Assembly (NCBI RefSeq): GCF_013823385.1
Contig: NZ_PNMA01000016.1
Span: forward strand, 20,989-84,988
From: Hyphomonas sp.
Lineage (GTDB): Bacteria > Pseudomonadota > Alphaproteobacteria > Caulobacterales > Hyphomonadaceae
Length of the DNA stretch: 64,000 nucleotides
Reading direction: 5' to 3'
The notes beneath the pieces are model-generated. The model did not search any database. It worked only from the letters and a program-made list of their open reading frames with translations, and had not been told where the DNA came from. The translations under genes and the position numbers were made by a program. Below are positions 28,773-37,925 of the stretch, piece after piece. Position 1 is the first letter of the stretch. Each line of letters starts with the position of its first letter.

Positions 28773-29249
28773 TTAGGCAACGCGCTGCAGGGATTCGGCA
28801 GACAGCCCATGGCTGGCACCGGTCCGCGGCAGAGCGAATGTATGTTCGACAAAGAGGTCGTCATCCTCGAAGGGGACAACATTGGTGAGCACCGGAATGG
28901 GAGCGCGCGCTTCGTCGAAAAGCATCGGATCGATAGCGAGCGGGGCATCGGCCGGAGCGCTGTAAGCCATTTCGGCAGATTCCGGAACGCGGGCGAGGCT
29001 GGACAGCACACCGCGAAGCGCCGAAAGAGCACCGGAGACGCGGGAATACTCCTGCTCCAGCATGTAGGCACCGGAGGCAAGGTTGGTCTCAGACCTCTCG
29101 AACATCCAGGCATCGTTCTCATCATCCGGGCGAAGGCTGCCGAGGATGGGTTCGGGATGCCTTTCCTCGATGTTCGCCTTGCGAAAGCCAAGCGAAACAG
29201 CACCGAAAAGGGCGAGCGAGCGGAGAGTGGTTACGATGCGCTGGGTCAT
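28773..29249 (-). CDS. Hypothetical protein next to mipZ
   Basis: 158 aa; MTQRIVTTLRSLALFGAVSLGFRKANIEERHPEP. Confidence 0.65.
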   Translation of the reverse strand: MTQRIVTTLRSLALFGAVSLGFRKANIEERHPEPILGSLRPDDENDAWMFERSETNLASGAYMLEQEYSRVSGALSALRGVLSSLARVPESAEMAYSAPADAPLAIDPMLFDEARAPIPVLTNVVPFEDDDLFVEHTFALPRTGASHGLSAESLQRVA

Positions 29250-29295
29250 GTCTGTAAAATTCCCGCGTATGGGTTAACAACGCATTAACTTCATC

Positions 29296-30198
29296 TTGAA
29301 GCAGGGCATCTGGAAAGTGAATTCCACGAAAGAAAACTCGGTAGAGATCATCCGCACACGCAGCGAGCTGCAGGCGCGGGTGAAGGCATGGAAACAGGCA
29401 GGCGAAACCGTTGGTTTCGTGCCCACCATGGGGGCCCTGCATGAGGGGCATCTGTCGCTCATTGAAAAGGCTAAGGAAAAGGCCACGCGCACCGTGGCGA
29501 GCATTTTCGTCAACCCGGCGCAGTTCGCTCCAGGCGAGGATTTCGACACCTATCCGCGCCGCGAAGCCGAAGACATTGCCAAGCTGGCGAGCGTTAACTG
29601 CACGGCGGTTTATCTGCCCAGTGTTGCAGAAATGTATCCTGAAGGCTCGGTGACGAATGTGCGCGTCGAATCGCTGTCGGACCTTCTGGACGGGATTTAC
29701 CGGCCGCATTTCTTCTATGGCGTGGCGACGGTGGTGGCGCGCCTATTCCTGCATGCGCAGCCGGACGTGGCCGTGTTCGGGGAGAAGGATTACCAGCAGC
29801 TGCAGGTGATCCGCCGGATGGTGCGCGATCTTGGTTTCCCCATCGAGATCATTGGCGGCGAGACGAAACGCGATACTGATGGCCTCGCCCAGTCTTCCCG
29901 CAATCTTTATCTTTCCCCTGAGGAACGCCGGGCGGCGGGCGCGATCTTTGCGGCGATGCACCGGGCCTCGGTGCGGATGTCGCTCGGCACCCTGCCCTCT
30001 GAGGCGCTGACGGAAGCGGAGGGGCATATCCTGGCCGCCGGCTTCCGGAAGATCGACTATGTGACGCTGGTGGACCCGGCGACGCTGCAGGCGCTGCCCG
30101 GCGATGAGCCGCTGAAGGAAGGCGTGGTGGCGCGCCTGCTGGCGGCAGCCTGGCTCGGCAAGACGCGCCTGATCGACAATATCAGCGTGACGCGGTGA
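29296..30198 (+). CDS. panC: Pantothenate synthetase
   Basis: VGFVPTMGALHEGHLSLIEKAKE; VARLFLHAQPDVAVFGEKDYQQLQVIRRMVRDL. Confidence 0.96.
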   Translation: MKQGIWKVNSTKENSVEIIRTRSELQARVKAWKQAGETVGFVPTMGALHEGHLSLIEKAKEKATRTVASIFVNPAQFAPGEDFDTYPRREAEDIAKLASVNCTAVYLPSVAEMYPEGSVTNVRVESLSDLLDGIYRPHFFYGVATVVARLFLHAQPDVAVFGEKDYQQLQVIRRMVRDLGFPIEIIGGETKRDTDGLAQSSRNLYLSPEERRAAGAIFAAMHRASVRMSLGTLPSEALTEAEGHILAAGFRKIDYVTLVDPATLQALPGDEPLKEGVVARLLAAAWLGKTRLIDNISVTR

Positions 30199-31291
30199 AG
30201 GCTTTCATCGCGTCGAGGAAACGCTGATTGTCCTCTGCGCTGCCGATCGAGATGCGGAGCTTTGTCGGCAGGCCGTAGCCGCTGATGGCGCGCACCAGGA
30301 TGTCGTTGTCCTTGAGGTGCTGGTTGGCGGCAGCGGCGCGTTCGGCGGTGCCGAATTCGGTGACGATGAAGTTGGCGTGCGAGGGCGGCGTGGGCAGCCC
30401 CATGGCGCTCAGCGCATCGGTCATGATGGCGCGCCATTTGGTGTTGTGGTCCCGCGACATCTTGAGGAAATCCTCGTCGCCCACGGACGCGATGCCGGCG
30501 GCCGCCGCCATGGCGTTGACGTTGAACGGGCCCCGGATGCGCTGGTAGATCGCGGCGATGGCGGCGGGCATATAGGCCCAGCCGAGACGCATGGCGGCGA
30601 GGCCATAAATCTTGGAGAAGGTGCGCATCATCACGGTGGTGTCACGCCGGTCCACCAGGTCGCGCAGCTGCGCTTCATAGTCCGGGCCGAGGTATTCCGA
30701 ATAGGCCCCGTCGACCACGAACAGCACATGCGGCGGCAGCGCGTCCTGCAGGGCTTTGAGGTCGTCCACCGAGAGCATCGTGCCGGTCGGGTTGTTCGGA
30801 TTGGCGAGGAACAGGATTTTGGTGCGCGGGCTGACCGCGCCGAGGATGGCATTGACGCCGGCGGTCATGTCCGTTTCCGGGGCCGTTACGGAAGTTGCGC
30901 CGTGCGCACCCGCGGAGACGCGGTACATCGAGAAGGCGTGCTCGGTGAACAGCACTTCGTCGCCCGGCCCGGCATAACACTGGGTCAGCAGGTGAATGAT
31001 CTCATCCGAACCGGCGGCCGTGACGACGCGGGAGACATCCGCAATGCCCTTGGCGGCGGCAATCGCCGCGCGCAGCTCGCCATAATCGGGGTCAGGGTAA
31101 ACATGCGAGCCGCCGACAACGGCCTTGGCCGCCTCGATGGCCTTCGGGCTCGGCCCGAACGGGTTTTCGTTCGAAGCCAGCATCGCCACTGGCCCCTTGG
31201 CGCCATGCAGCTTGCCGCCCGGAACATAGGGTTTCGTGGCGGCGATATGCGGGAGGGGCGCGATCTGGCTGATGGGCTTGCTCATGGGCAC
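30182..31291 (-). CDS. hisC: Histidinol-phosphate aminotransferase family
   Basis: 369 aa; LASNENPFGPSPKAIEA, ANPNNPTGTMLS, RTFSKIYGLAAMRLGWAY. Confidence 0.9.
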   Translation of the reverse strand: MPMSKPISQIAPLPHIAATKPYVPGGKLHGAKGPVAMLASNENPFGPSPKAIEAAKAVVGGSHVYPDPDYGELRAAIAAAKGIADVSRVVTAAGSDEIIHLLTQCYAGPGDEVLFTEHAFSMYRVSAGAHGATSVTAPETDMTAGVNAILGAVSPRTKILFLANPNNPTGTMLSVDDLKALQDALPPHVLFVVDGAYSEYLGPDYEAQLRDLVDRRDTTVMMRTFSKIYGLAAMRLGWAYMPAAIAAIYQRIRGPFNVNAMAAAAGIASVGDEDFLKMSRDHNTKWRAIMTDALSAMGLPTPPSHANFIVTEFGTAERAAAANQHLKDNDILVRAISGYGLPTKLRISIGSAEDNQRFLDAMKAFTASR

Positions 31292-31330
31292 GGCGCTTAC
31301 ACGAAAGCCGGGGCACGGGGAATGGGGGGC

Positions 31331-32383
31331 TCAGGCCTCGGGCGCTGCGGTGGTTTCGCGCACCACCAGCCGGTAAGGCAGGCAGGCCATTTGCGGCGCG
31401 TCAGACGCCCGCTTTTCCAGCAGCATCCCCACAGCGACCGAAGCCATTTCCCGGCTCGGCTGATAGATCGTGGTGAGCGCCGGGTAGACCACCGAGGCGA
31501 GCGGGGTGTCGTCAAAGCCCACCACCGAGAGCTGTTCTGGCACCCGCAGTCCGGAGCGGAAGGCCACGGCCAGCACGGCGGCTGCCATGTCGTCATTGCT
31601 GGCGAAGATGGCTGTAGGCCGCGGGCTGCGGCCCAAAAGCTCCGCAGCGGCGCGCAGGCCCGCTTCATAATCAAACGTTTCGGCCCTGACGATCAGGCTT
31701 TCGCCCAGCGCGATGCCTCCGGCGGCCAGGCCCGCGCGATACCCGGTTTCCCGCAGATGGGACTGAGGATGGCTTCCCGGCCCGGCAATGAACGCAATGC
31801 GGCGGTGCCCCAGGCCGATGAGATGGCCCATCACTTCCTGCGCGGCGGCTTCGTCATCCATTGTGACATGACCGACCTCCCCCTCAGCTTCCGTGTGGGA
31901 GAGGCGCACAAAAGGCGTGCCAGCCTCCATGAGACGGGCCATCAGGGCAGCATCTTCGGTCAACGGCGGGATGAGCACGGCGCCGGCAAGTTCGGCCCCA
32001 CCGCGCGGCAGGACAGATCCACCAGGCCCCTCGGGCAAATGCTCGAACGCAATGCTGAAGCCTTCGGCATTGCCGCGCTGCAAGGCGCCGATCTGGATTT
32101 CCCCGAGATAGTTGCGGGACGGGCTGGAATAGAACACGCCGATCAGGCGGCTCTGCCCGGCGCGCAGGCTGCGGGCGTGCTGGTTGGTGCGGTAGCCGAG
32201 CCTTGCCACGGCATCCATGACCCGCGCGCGCGTTTCGGCGCGCACGTTCGGCTCGCCATTCAGAACGCGGCTGACCGTCTTGAAGGAAACACCTGCTTCG
32301 CGGGCGACATCAACAATGGTCGCGGGACGCCGGTCACTCGTGTCGATGGTATCCCCCTCGGCCAGATGCCGTTGCCAGATCAA
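31331..32383 (-). CDS. LacI family transcriptional regulator
   Basis: ATIVDVAREAGVSFKTVSRVLNGEPNVRAETRARV; periplasmic-binding-like effector domain. Confidence 0.93.
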   Translation of the reverse strand: MIWQRHLAEGDTIDTSDRRPATIVDVAREAGVSFKTVSRVLNGEPNVRAETRARVMDAVARLGYRTNQHARSLRAGQSRLIGVFYSSPSRNYLGEIQIGALQRGNAEGFSIAFEHLPEGPGGSVLPRGGAELAGAVLIPPLTEDAALMARLMEAGTPFVRLSHTEAEGEVGHVTMDDEAAAQEVMGHLIGLGHRRIAFIAGPGSHPQSHLRETGYRAGLAAGGIALGESLIVRAETFDYEAGLRAAAELLGRSPRPTAIFASNDDMAAAVLAVAFRSGLRVPEQLSVVGFDDTPLASVVYPALTTIYQPSREMASVAVGMLLEKRASDAPQMACLPYRLVVRETTAAPEA

Positions 32384-32445
32384 TGCTGGCGGGGATCATA
32401 GGACGCGAGCTGACCCTCGCGCAATGGCAGCGCCTTAAGATAGGA

Positions 32446-33429
32446 TCAACCCGGTTCGCGGCGGGCGGCAGAGGCGGACGGGAAAATATGCACGTTCGAA
32501 AACACATCCCGCGGATGGATGAACTGTTCCCGGAACCACATCGCATCTTCCTGCTCGAAGCGCTTGCGGATCCAGTCAACGAACAGCTGGCCCTCCGGCC
32601 GCCGGCGGAAACGCTCGGTATAGGCCACCCAGAACTGGATGGGGGCAATCTCCGGCAGGTCGAGCGGAATGATCCGGTCGTCCATGGCGGCGATGAAGGA
32701 TGGCAGGATGGCGACACCGCCCCCGGCCGCGCAGGACTGGATCAGCGCCGTGCCGGAATTGGAGACGAAGGCATAATCGATCATCCGGCGCAGCTCGGAC
32801 ACTTTCGGCGCCCAGCGCTCCACCTGGTTCACATAGGAAGAGTGCATCAGGCAGCGATATTTGTAGTATTCAAACAGGCTTTCGGGCGGTTTGCGCTCCC
32901 GGAAGTAATCGCGGGAGGCAAAGCCGATATAATGCTGCACGCCCAGCTTGTGGTGGAGCAGTTCATGGCTTTTCGGCTCGGCAAAGTGCAGGGCGATGTC
33001 CGCCTCGCCATTGGTGACGTCTGCCGGCTCGTCATTGACCAGCATCCTGATCTGGACGCGCGGGTTCTTGTTCTGGAACTCGTGGAGGCGCGGGGCGAGC
33101 CAGTAAGGCCCGATGCCATCGCCCGTGGAGAGGACGATCCGCCCCTCGACCGGCGCGCCCTGGGCGCTTGCCTGATCCTTCAGCGTATTAGCCGCTTCGG
33201 CCATCTGGTGGGCATAGCGCAGCACCACCTTGCCGGCCTCGGTCAGCTCTACCCCCCGCGTGGAGCGGATGAAAAGCTGGGTGCCGAGGGTGGTTTCCAG
33301 ATCATCGATCTTGCGGCTGATTGTGGGCGGGGATTCCCCAAGCCGGGCCGCTGCGCCGCTCATGCTGCACAGCTCCGCCACGACGCGAAATACCCGCAAA
33401 GTATCCCAATCCAGCCGTTCAGTATTCAT
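32446..33429 (-). CDS. LysR family transcriptional regulator
   Basis: DWDTLRVFRVVAELCSMSGAAARLGESPPTISRKIDDLE. Confidence 0.92.
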   Translation of the reverse strand: MNTERLDWDTLRVFRVVAELCSMSGAAARLGESPPTISRKIDDLETTLGTQLFIRSTRGVELTEAGKVVLRYAHQMAEAANTLKDQASAQGAPVEGRIVLSTGDGIGPYWLAPRLHEFQNKNPRVQIRMLVNDEPADVTNGEADIALHFAEPKSHELLHHKLGVQHYIGFASRDYFRERKPPESLFEYYKYRCLMHSSYVNQVERWAPKVSELRRMIDYAFVSNSGTALIQSCAAGGGVAILPSFIAAMDDRIIPLDLPEIAPIQFWVAYTERFRRRPEGQLFVDWIRKRFEQEDAMWFREQFIHPRDVFSNVHIFPSASAARREPG

Positions 33430-33638
33430 ACGCAGCCACCTTAGCCGATTGCCGAGCCCCGAAACAGCTCAGCCGATAGCCTGCCGGTAATCGCCCTGCA
33501 ATTGATTGAAGCAGCAGCTATATCTGACCTATGGTTGCGCGACCACCCCCGGACAGCGCTTCCTGCTGCGGCCGCTACAGGACAAGCTTATCACAGAAAT
33601 ATTGTCTCAGCTGCCTGCGCCAGGTTTTTTACCCGTGT

Positions 33639-36473
33639 TTATCCGTAGGCATCGAAAGGATGGTTCAGCGACAGGCTGATGTGATGAAGCAGCTGATCAA
33701 TGCGATCCAGGGGGCCAATGATGCTGTCATGGATATGATCATAGCCATACTGCGCAGAACCGGCGTCCGCGCCGCCCGCTTCAGTGACCGCCGAGAGCCG
33801 CATCAGCTGGTCCTGAGAGGGCGGGAAGATGCGCCCGAGCAATTCGACACACTCCCCGATGCGCAGGCTGGTGACGAGGCGGATGATGTCGCGCAGGCTG
33901 GTATCGTGCCGCTCCGAGATGCGCGGCAGGCGCCCGACCAGAGCGAAGGCATGCATCATCAACGCCTGGCGGATGCCGTGGACGACATGAAGGTTGATGC
34001 GGTCTTCATGGCGCTCCACGGTTGAAGGGGCCTCGTCAAGGCGGGCCAGCAGACGATCAAACCGGTCAAGATCAATGGCGAGGAGGTTGGCAGTCCGGTT
34101 GACCGACAGGGACGTTTCCCCGTCTCGCAGGGCATAATAGACCCCGCGATAGGCCGATGCTTTCTCCGGCGCGGCGGCGCGGGCATTGGCGATCCAGACA
34201 TCGGGATTGTAGACCAGGGCGTAACCGCGCAGCACCGGAAGGCTGCTGAGCAGCCGGGCGCGCCAGGCCAACTGGACAAGGCTGCGCATGCGGGGGCTGG
34301 TGTTGACGAGATCGACGAGGCGGTCAGTCTCCCGTTGCAGCGATGAGCCGATGCCCGACGCGGTGTTGACCGGGATGCCGAGCTGCTGGAGCTCTGCATT
34401 GTGCGAGATGGCGCGCAGGGCGCGGGGGCCAGCGGCGCCGGAGGGCCGCCGTGTCTGACGGGAACCGGCGGTGACGACAAAGCCGGGCGCAAAATCCGTC
34501 AGCAGACGGCCATAATCGGGGTTGGCGAAGAAACGTTCATGCCAGGCGCGCAGGGCGCGGTAGAAATCCCAGACCAGATCTGTCCGGGTGTAGAACGGAT
34601 CGTCTGCAGCAGTTTCCGGCGGCGGGGCGAGCAGATGGCTGCACCAGTGCGCGAGCGTTGTTTCGGCAAGTTCGGGCGTGGCGAAGTGAAGATAGCCGTC
34701 GCCGCCCTGAAAGCTTGATTCGTGGATGATCCGTATGCCAAGGGCCTGGGCATTGGTGCGGGTCCAGGGGGTGAGCAGGTGATCGAAGCGCTGCTCGAAA
34801 CTGCCCGGCCAGGCGCCGCGCCCCATCGATTCGCCATGCGTGTTGAAGATCAGGAGGCCCGCGCCCGGCACACGCGGCGCCATCGCGCGCAGGATCAGGT
34901 TATGGATGCGCTCGATCGCCATGTTGCCAGCGATCTGGCCGATGAAGCGGCCGGAATCGGAAAAGCCAAGCTGGATGGAAAGATGCCCCCGGCGGCGCAC
35001 ATAGGCGGCAAATTCTGGCTCATCCAGCAGACGCTCGATGAAGCGGCCGCCGGTTTCCAGCGCTTCGGGCGTTTCAAACAGGGGCGAAATGTCGAGCTTT
35101 CCGTTCACGCCGTAATGACGGGCGAGATAGAGCGCGGCCATGACCGTGGCGGGGTTCTCGCTCTCGGCGATCAGGAAGCGGATGGGTGAGCCGGCATCGA
35201 TATGCTTGAGGATCTGCGCGCACATCATGAACTGGCGGCGCGCGGTGGACTGCTCCAGGAAGAGGTCTGCGAAGTTCACGTCAACCGGTTTGGGTGTAGC
35301 CGCGCGGCGGGAAAGCTCTGCCAGGGCGAGGCGGCCGAGGCTGCGTTCATCCGTATCGAGATTGAGCTCGCGGCTGATAACCGTGGCGATCTGGGCGGCG
35401 TTGACGCGCAGGTGGATGCGGCCTGTGCCGAGCTGCTGGCTCTCCACCTGGGCGCGCAGGATCAGGATCTCACGGGCGAGACCGGCATCGCCTTCCGCTT
35501 CAGCCAGGACGTCATCAAGCGCCGCAATAATCTCGGCCGCATCCGTCAGCCGGCCAGGGCCTTCGGCAGTCAGGCGGTTTGCCGCGGCAACAAGATGTTC
35601 CGGATTCTGAAGATCGCCGCTGAACATGGCCGCCTGAAGCGCGGTTTCACCTGCGGCAAGATCAAGCCGTTCCAGCAAGGCGGCGAGGCCCGTGGCGGCA
35701 GGATGGGCCTCAAGGATAGATTGCACGCGGGCATGATAGCGCCGGATCTGATCGGCTTTTTCGCTCAGGCGGAAGGTGATCGAGTGGGACCAGTGGATAT
35801 CCGTCCGGCCATCAAGGTCGTAGCCAACCCAGCTTGCAATGGTGGGCAGCGCCGGGCGGAGCTCTCTCCAGCTATCGGGAAAATGCATGCGGGCCACATC
35901 GAACACGAGCGTGGCAAACTGCTGCTGCGCGGCAGCCGCGTGGAGAAGCGCGGCCTGCACCTCATCATGCTCGCGGGCCAGCGTGATGGACCTGTTCCAG
36001 CCGCGGGCGTCGGCTTGCAGCGCCCTTTCCAGCGCGGCGCGCGCCCGCTTGCCGGGGTTGACGGCTTCGCCAGCAATCGCCGCGCGAAGCTCTGGCGAGA
36101 GCGCGAAAGTCGGGTGGGCGGTAAAGACGATGCCACCCCGCGCCTGTTCGAGTGTCGCCCGGAATGTCTCAAAGCCCTGGCCTGCGAGATCGTCCAGCCT
36201 CGACCTTACCGGCGCCCATGCTGTCTCCGGCCGGGCGCCGGCGTGACGTTCCCGCAAACGTTCGGCACGCTGGCTGACAAGGAGAAGATGCGCTTCATTG
36301 ATGAGGGCAGCAATCTCATCCAGGCTGGTTTCGCCCTGTTCAATGTCCCTGAACACCGTCTGCGCAAGGGCGAAGACCGAATTGGTCATCGGATCTTCGG
36401 CAATCCTCCCGGCCTGCAGGCGCAGATATTCTCCGGCAGCCGAGAGGGTCGGCTCGATACGTGTCGTCTTCAT
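33639..36473 (-). CDS. Divergent phosphoenolpyruvate carboxylase family protein
   Basis: ~944 aa; recognisable PEPC framework (VFTAHPTF, HLSIQLGFSDSGRFIGQIAGN, LLIFNTHGESMGRGAWPGS, TAGSRQTRRPSGAAGPRALRAISHN) with altered active-site motifs. Confidence 0.75.
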   Translation of the reverse strand: MKTTRIEPTLSAAGEYLRLQAGRIAEDPMTNSVFALAQTVFRDIEQGETSLDEIAALINEAHLLLVSQRAERLRERHAGARPETAWAPVRSRLDDLAGQGFETFRATLEQARGGIVFTAHPTFALSPELRAAIAGEAVNPGKRARAALERALQADARGWNRSITLAREHDEVQAALLHAAAAQQQFATLVFDVARMHFPDSWRELRPALPTIASWVGYDLDGRTDIHWSHSITFRLSEKADQIRRYHARVQSILEAHPAATGLAALLERLDLAAGETALQAAMFSGDLQNPEHLVAAANRLTAEGPGRLTDAAEIIAALDDVLAEAEGDAGLAREILILRAQVESQQLGTGRIHLRVNAAQIATVISRELNLDTDERSLGRLALAELSRRAATPKPVDVNFADLFLEQSTARRQFMMCAQILKHIDAGSPIRFLIAESENPATVMAALYLARHYGVNGKLDISPLFETPEALETGGRFIERLLDEPEFAAYVRRRGHLSIQLGFSDSGRFIGQIAGNMAIERIHNLILRAMAPRVPGAGLLIFNTHGESMGRGAWPGSFEQRFDHLLTPWTRTNAQALGIRIIHESSFQGGDGYLHFATPELAETTLAHWCSHLLAPPPETAADDPFYTRTDLVWDFYRALRAWHERFFANPDYGRLLTDFAPGFVVTAGSRQTRRPSGAAGPRALRAISHNAELQQLGIPVNTASGIGSSLQRETDRLVDLVNTSPRMRSLVQLAWRARLLSSLPVLRGYALVYNPDVWIANARAAAPEKASAYRGVYYALRDGETSLSVNRTANLLAIDLDRFDRLLARLDEAPSTVERHEDRINLHVVHGIRQALMMHAFALVGRLPRISERHDTSLRDIIRLVTSLRIGECVELLGRIFPPSQDQLMRLSAVTEAGGADAGSAQYGYDHIHDSIIGPLDRIDQLLHHISLSLNHPFDAYG

Positions 36474-36489
36474 GTCTCTGGTCCAGCGT

Positions 36490-37482
36490 TCAGGAATTAC
36501 CCTTGGGGAATATGCCCTTGTTAACGCCCCAGTCGCGCAGAAGCGAGGGCCATGACCGCAGCGGCGTATCCGCGATGCCGCGCAGGCCGAAGCCGTGGCC
36601 ACCTTCCTCGAAGATATGCAGCGCGACGGGCACGCCCACCTGGCGCAGGGCACCGTGGAGGATCAGCGCATTTTCGACGGGCACGGCCGCGTCGTCTGCG
36701 GCGTGCATGAGGAAGACCGGCGGCATATCCGGCCGCGCCATGGACTCCAGCGACCAGCTGGCGATGGACTCCGGCGTGGGCTGGTCTCCCAGCATGTTCT
36801 GCCGCGATCCGGGATGGGCGAAAGGTTCTGCCAGTGTGGCGACGGGATAGATCAGCGCGGCAGCGTCCGGCCGCGCCGAGAGGGCGTCGGCTGCATCGAT
36901 GGGGGTGTAGGCTGGCAAGTCGAACTTCATTGCCAGTGTGCCGGCGAGATGTCCGCCTGCGGAGAAACCCATAACCATCACGCGCGCGGGGTCTATACGA
37001 TCTGCAGCGGCGCGGGCGCGGATGAGGCGCATGGCGCGCTGGGCATCCTGAAGCGGGGCATCCGGCCCGGCCTGCCAGCCCTGATGCGGAAGGCGGTAGC
37101 GCAGGACATAGACCGTGGCGCCCTCGGCGGCAAAATGCCGGGCGCCTTCAAAGCCTTCCTTGTCGATCACCACCCATTTGTAGCCGCCGCCGGGGATGAT
37201 GAGTATGGCGGAGCCATCGGGCGCGTCGGGATAAAAGATTGAGAGGCTGGGCGCGGTGACGTCATGGGCCGCGCGGTCCATCAGGCCGAAGGGATTTTCG
37301 CGGTGAACGATCTTTTCCTGCAGGCCTGCGGGGACGCCGCCGGGCGGGCCTTCGGGCCAGAGCGGGATGACGGCATCTGCCTCGATCGCCGGCGGGGCGG
37401 CCTCAGGCTCAGCGGGCGCTGTCGTGCAGGCCGCGAGCACCAGGGCGGAAAACATGGCCAGGAGGATGCGCCGGGACAGCAT
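36490..37482 (-). CDS. Secreted alpha/beta hydrolase (acetylxylan-esterase/BD-FAE-like) lipoprotein
   Basis: Lipobox MLSRRILLAMFSALVLAACTT; IIPGGGYKWVVIDKEG, VMGFSAGGHLAGTLA, HAADDAAVPVENAL. Confidence 0.87.
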   Translation of the reverse strand: MLSRRILLAMFSALVLAACTTAPAEPEAAPPAIEADAVIPLWPEGPPGGVPAGLQEKIVHRENPFGLMDRAAHDVTAPSLSIFYPDAPDGSAILIIPGGGYKWVVIDKEGFEGARHFAAEGATVYVLRYRLPHQGWQAGPDAPLQDAQRAMRLIRARAAADRIDPARVMVMGFSAGGHLAGTLAMKFDLPAYTPIDAADALSARPDAAALIYPVATLAEPFAHPGSRQNMLGDQPTPESIASWSLESMARPDMPPVFLMHAADDAAVPVENALILHGALRQVGVPVALHIFEEGGHGFGLRGIADTPLRSWPSLLRDWGVNKGIFPKGNS

Positions 37483-37483
37483 G

Positions 37484-37915
37484 CTACTTCCCCGGCGGAT
37501 AGGCAATGATGAGGACGAGCGGCTCTGCGCCGACCTGCCGTATGCCGACATTTGCGCCGGTGTAGAGATAGGCCGCCATGCCTTCGGTGAGGGTCTGTTC
37601 TTCGCCGTCGGAATGGACAATGCCTTCGCCGGACAGGACGTAATAGATCTCATCATGATTGATCGGGTGGAGGCCGATGGCGCTGCCAGGATGGAGCGCG
37701 CGCTTGCGGAACTCGAAGGCGCGCACGGGAACTGCATCGGAGATGCGCCAGGCGGTGCTCATGCCGATCTTTCCGTGTGGTGGGGGCTCGTCCACCTTCA
37801 CGTCTTCTTCCGAGACGATGACCATCGCGGGGGCTGCGGGCGCGTCCGGCGCGGGAGCGCTCGCGCAGGCGATGAGGAACGATGACGCAAGCAATCCAGT
37901 CAGCAGGCGGATCAT
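37484..37915 (-). CDS. Cupin-domain lipoprotein
   Basis: Lipobox LLASSFLIACASAP; cupin core GSAIGLHPINHDEIYYVLSGEGIVHSDGEEQTLTEGMAAYLYTG. Confidence 0.82.
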   Translation of the reverse strand: MIRLLTGLLASSFLIACASAPAPDAPAAPAMVIVSEEDVKVDEPPPHGKIGMSTAWRISDAVPVRAFEFRKRALHPGSAIGLHPINHDEIYYVLSGEGIVHSDGEEQTLTEGMAAYLYTGANVGIRQVGAEPLVLIIAYPPGK

Positions 37916-37925
37916 GAGAAATCCT

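Noticed and set aside
27906-29288. 460-aa plus-strand ORF opposite mipZ
   Set aside because: Antisense to mipZ and its neighbour; compositional artefact.
30317-32401. 694-aa plus-strand ORF spanning hisC and lacI
   Set aside because: Antisense to two clear genes, His/Arg/Gly-rich translation without domains.
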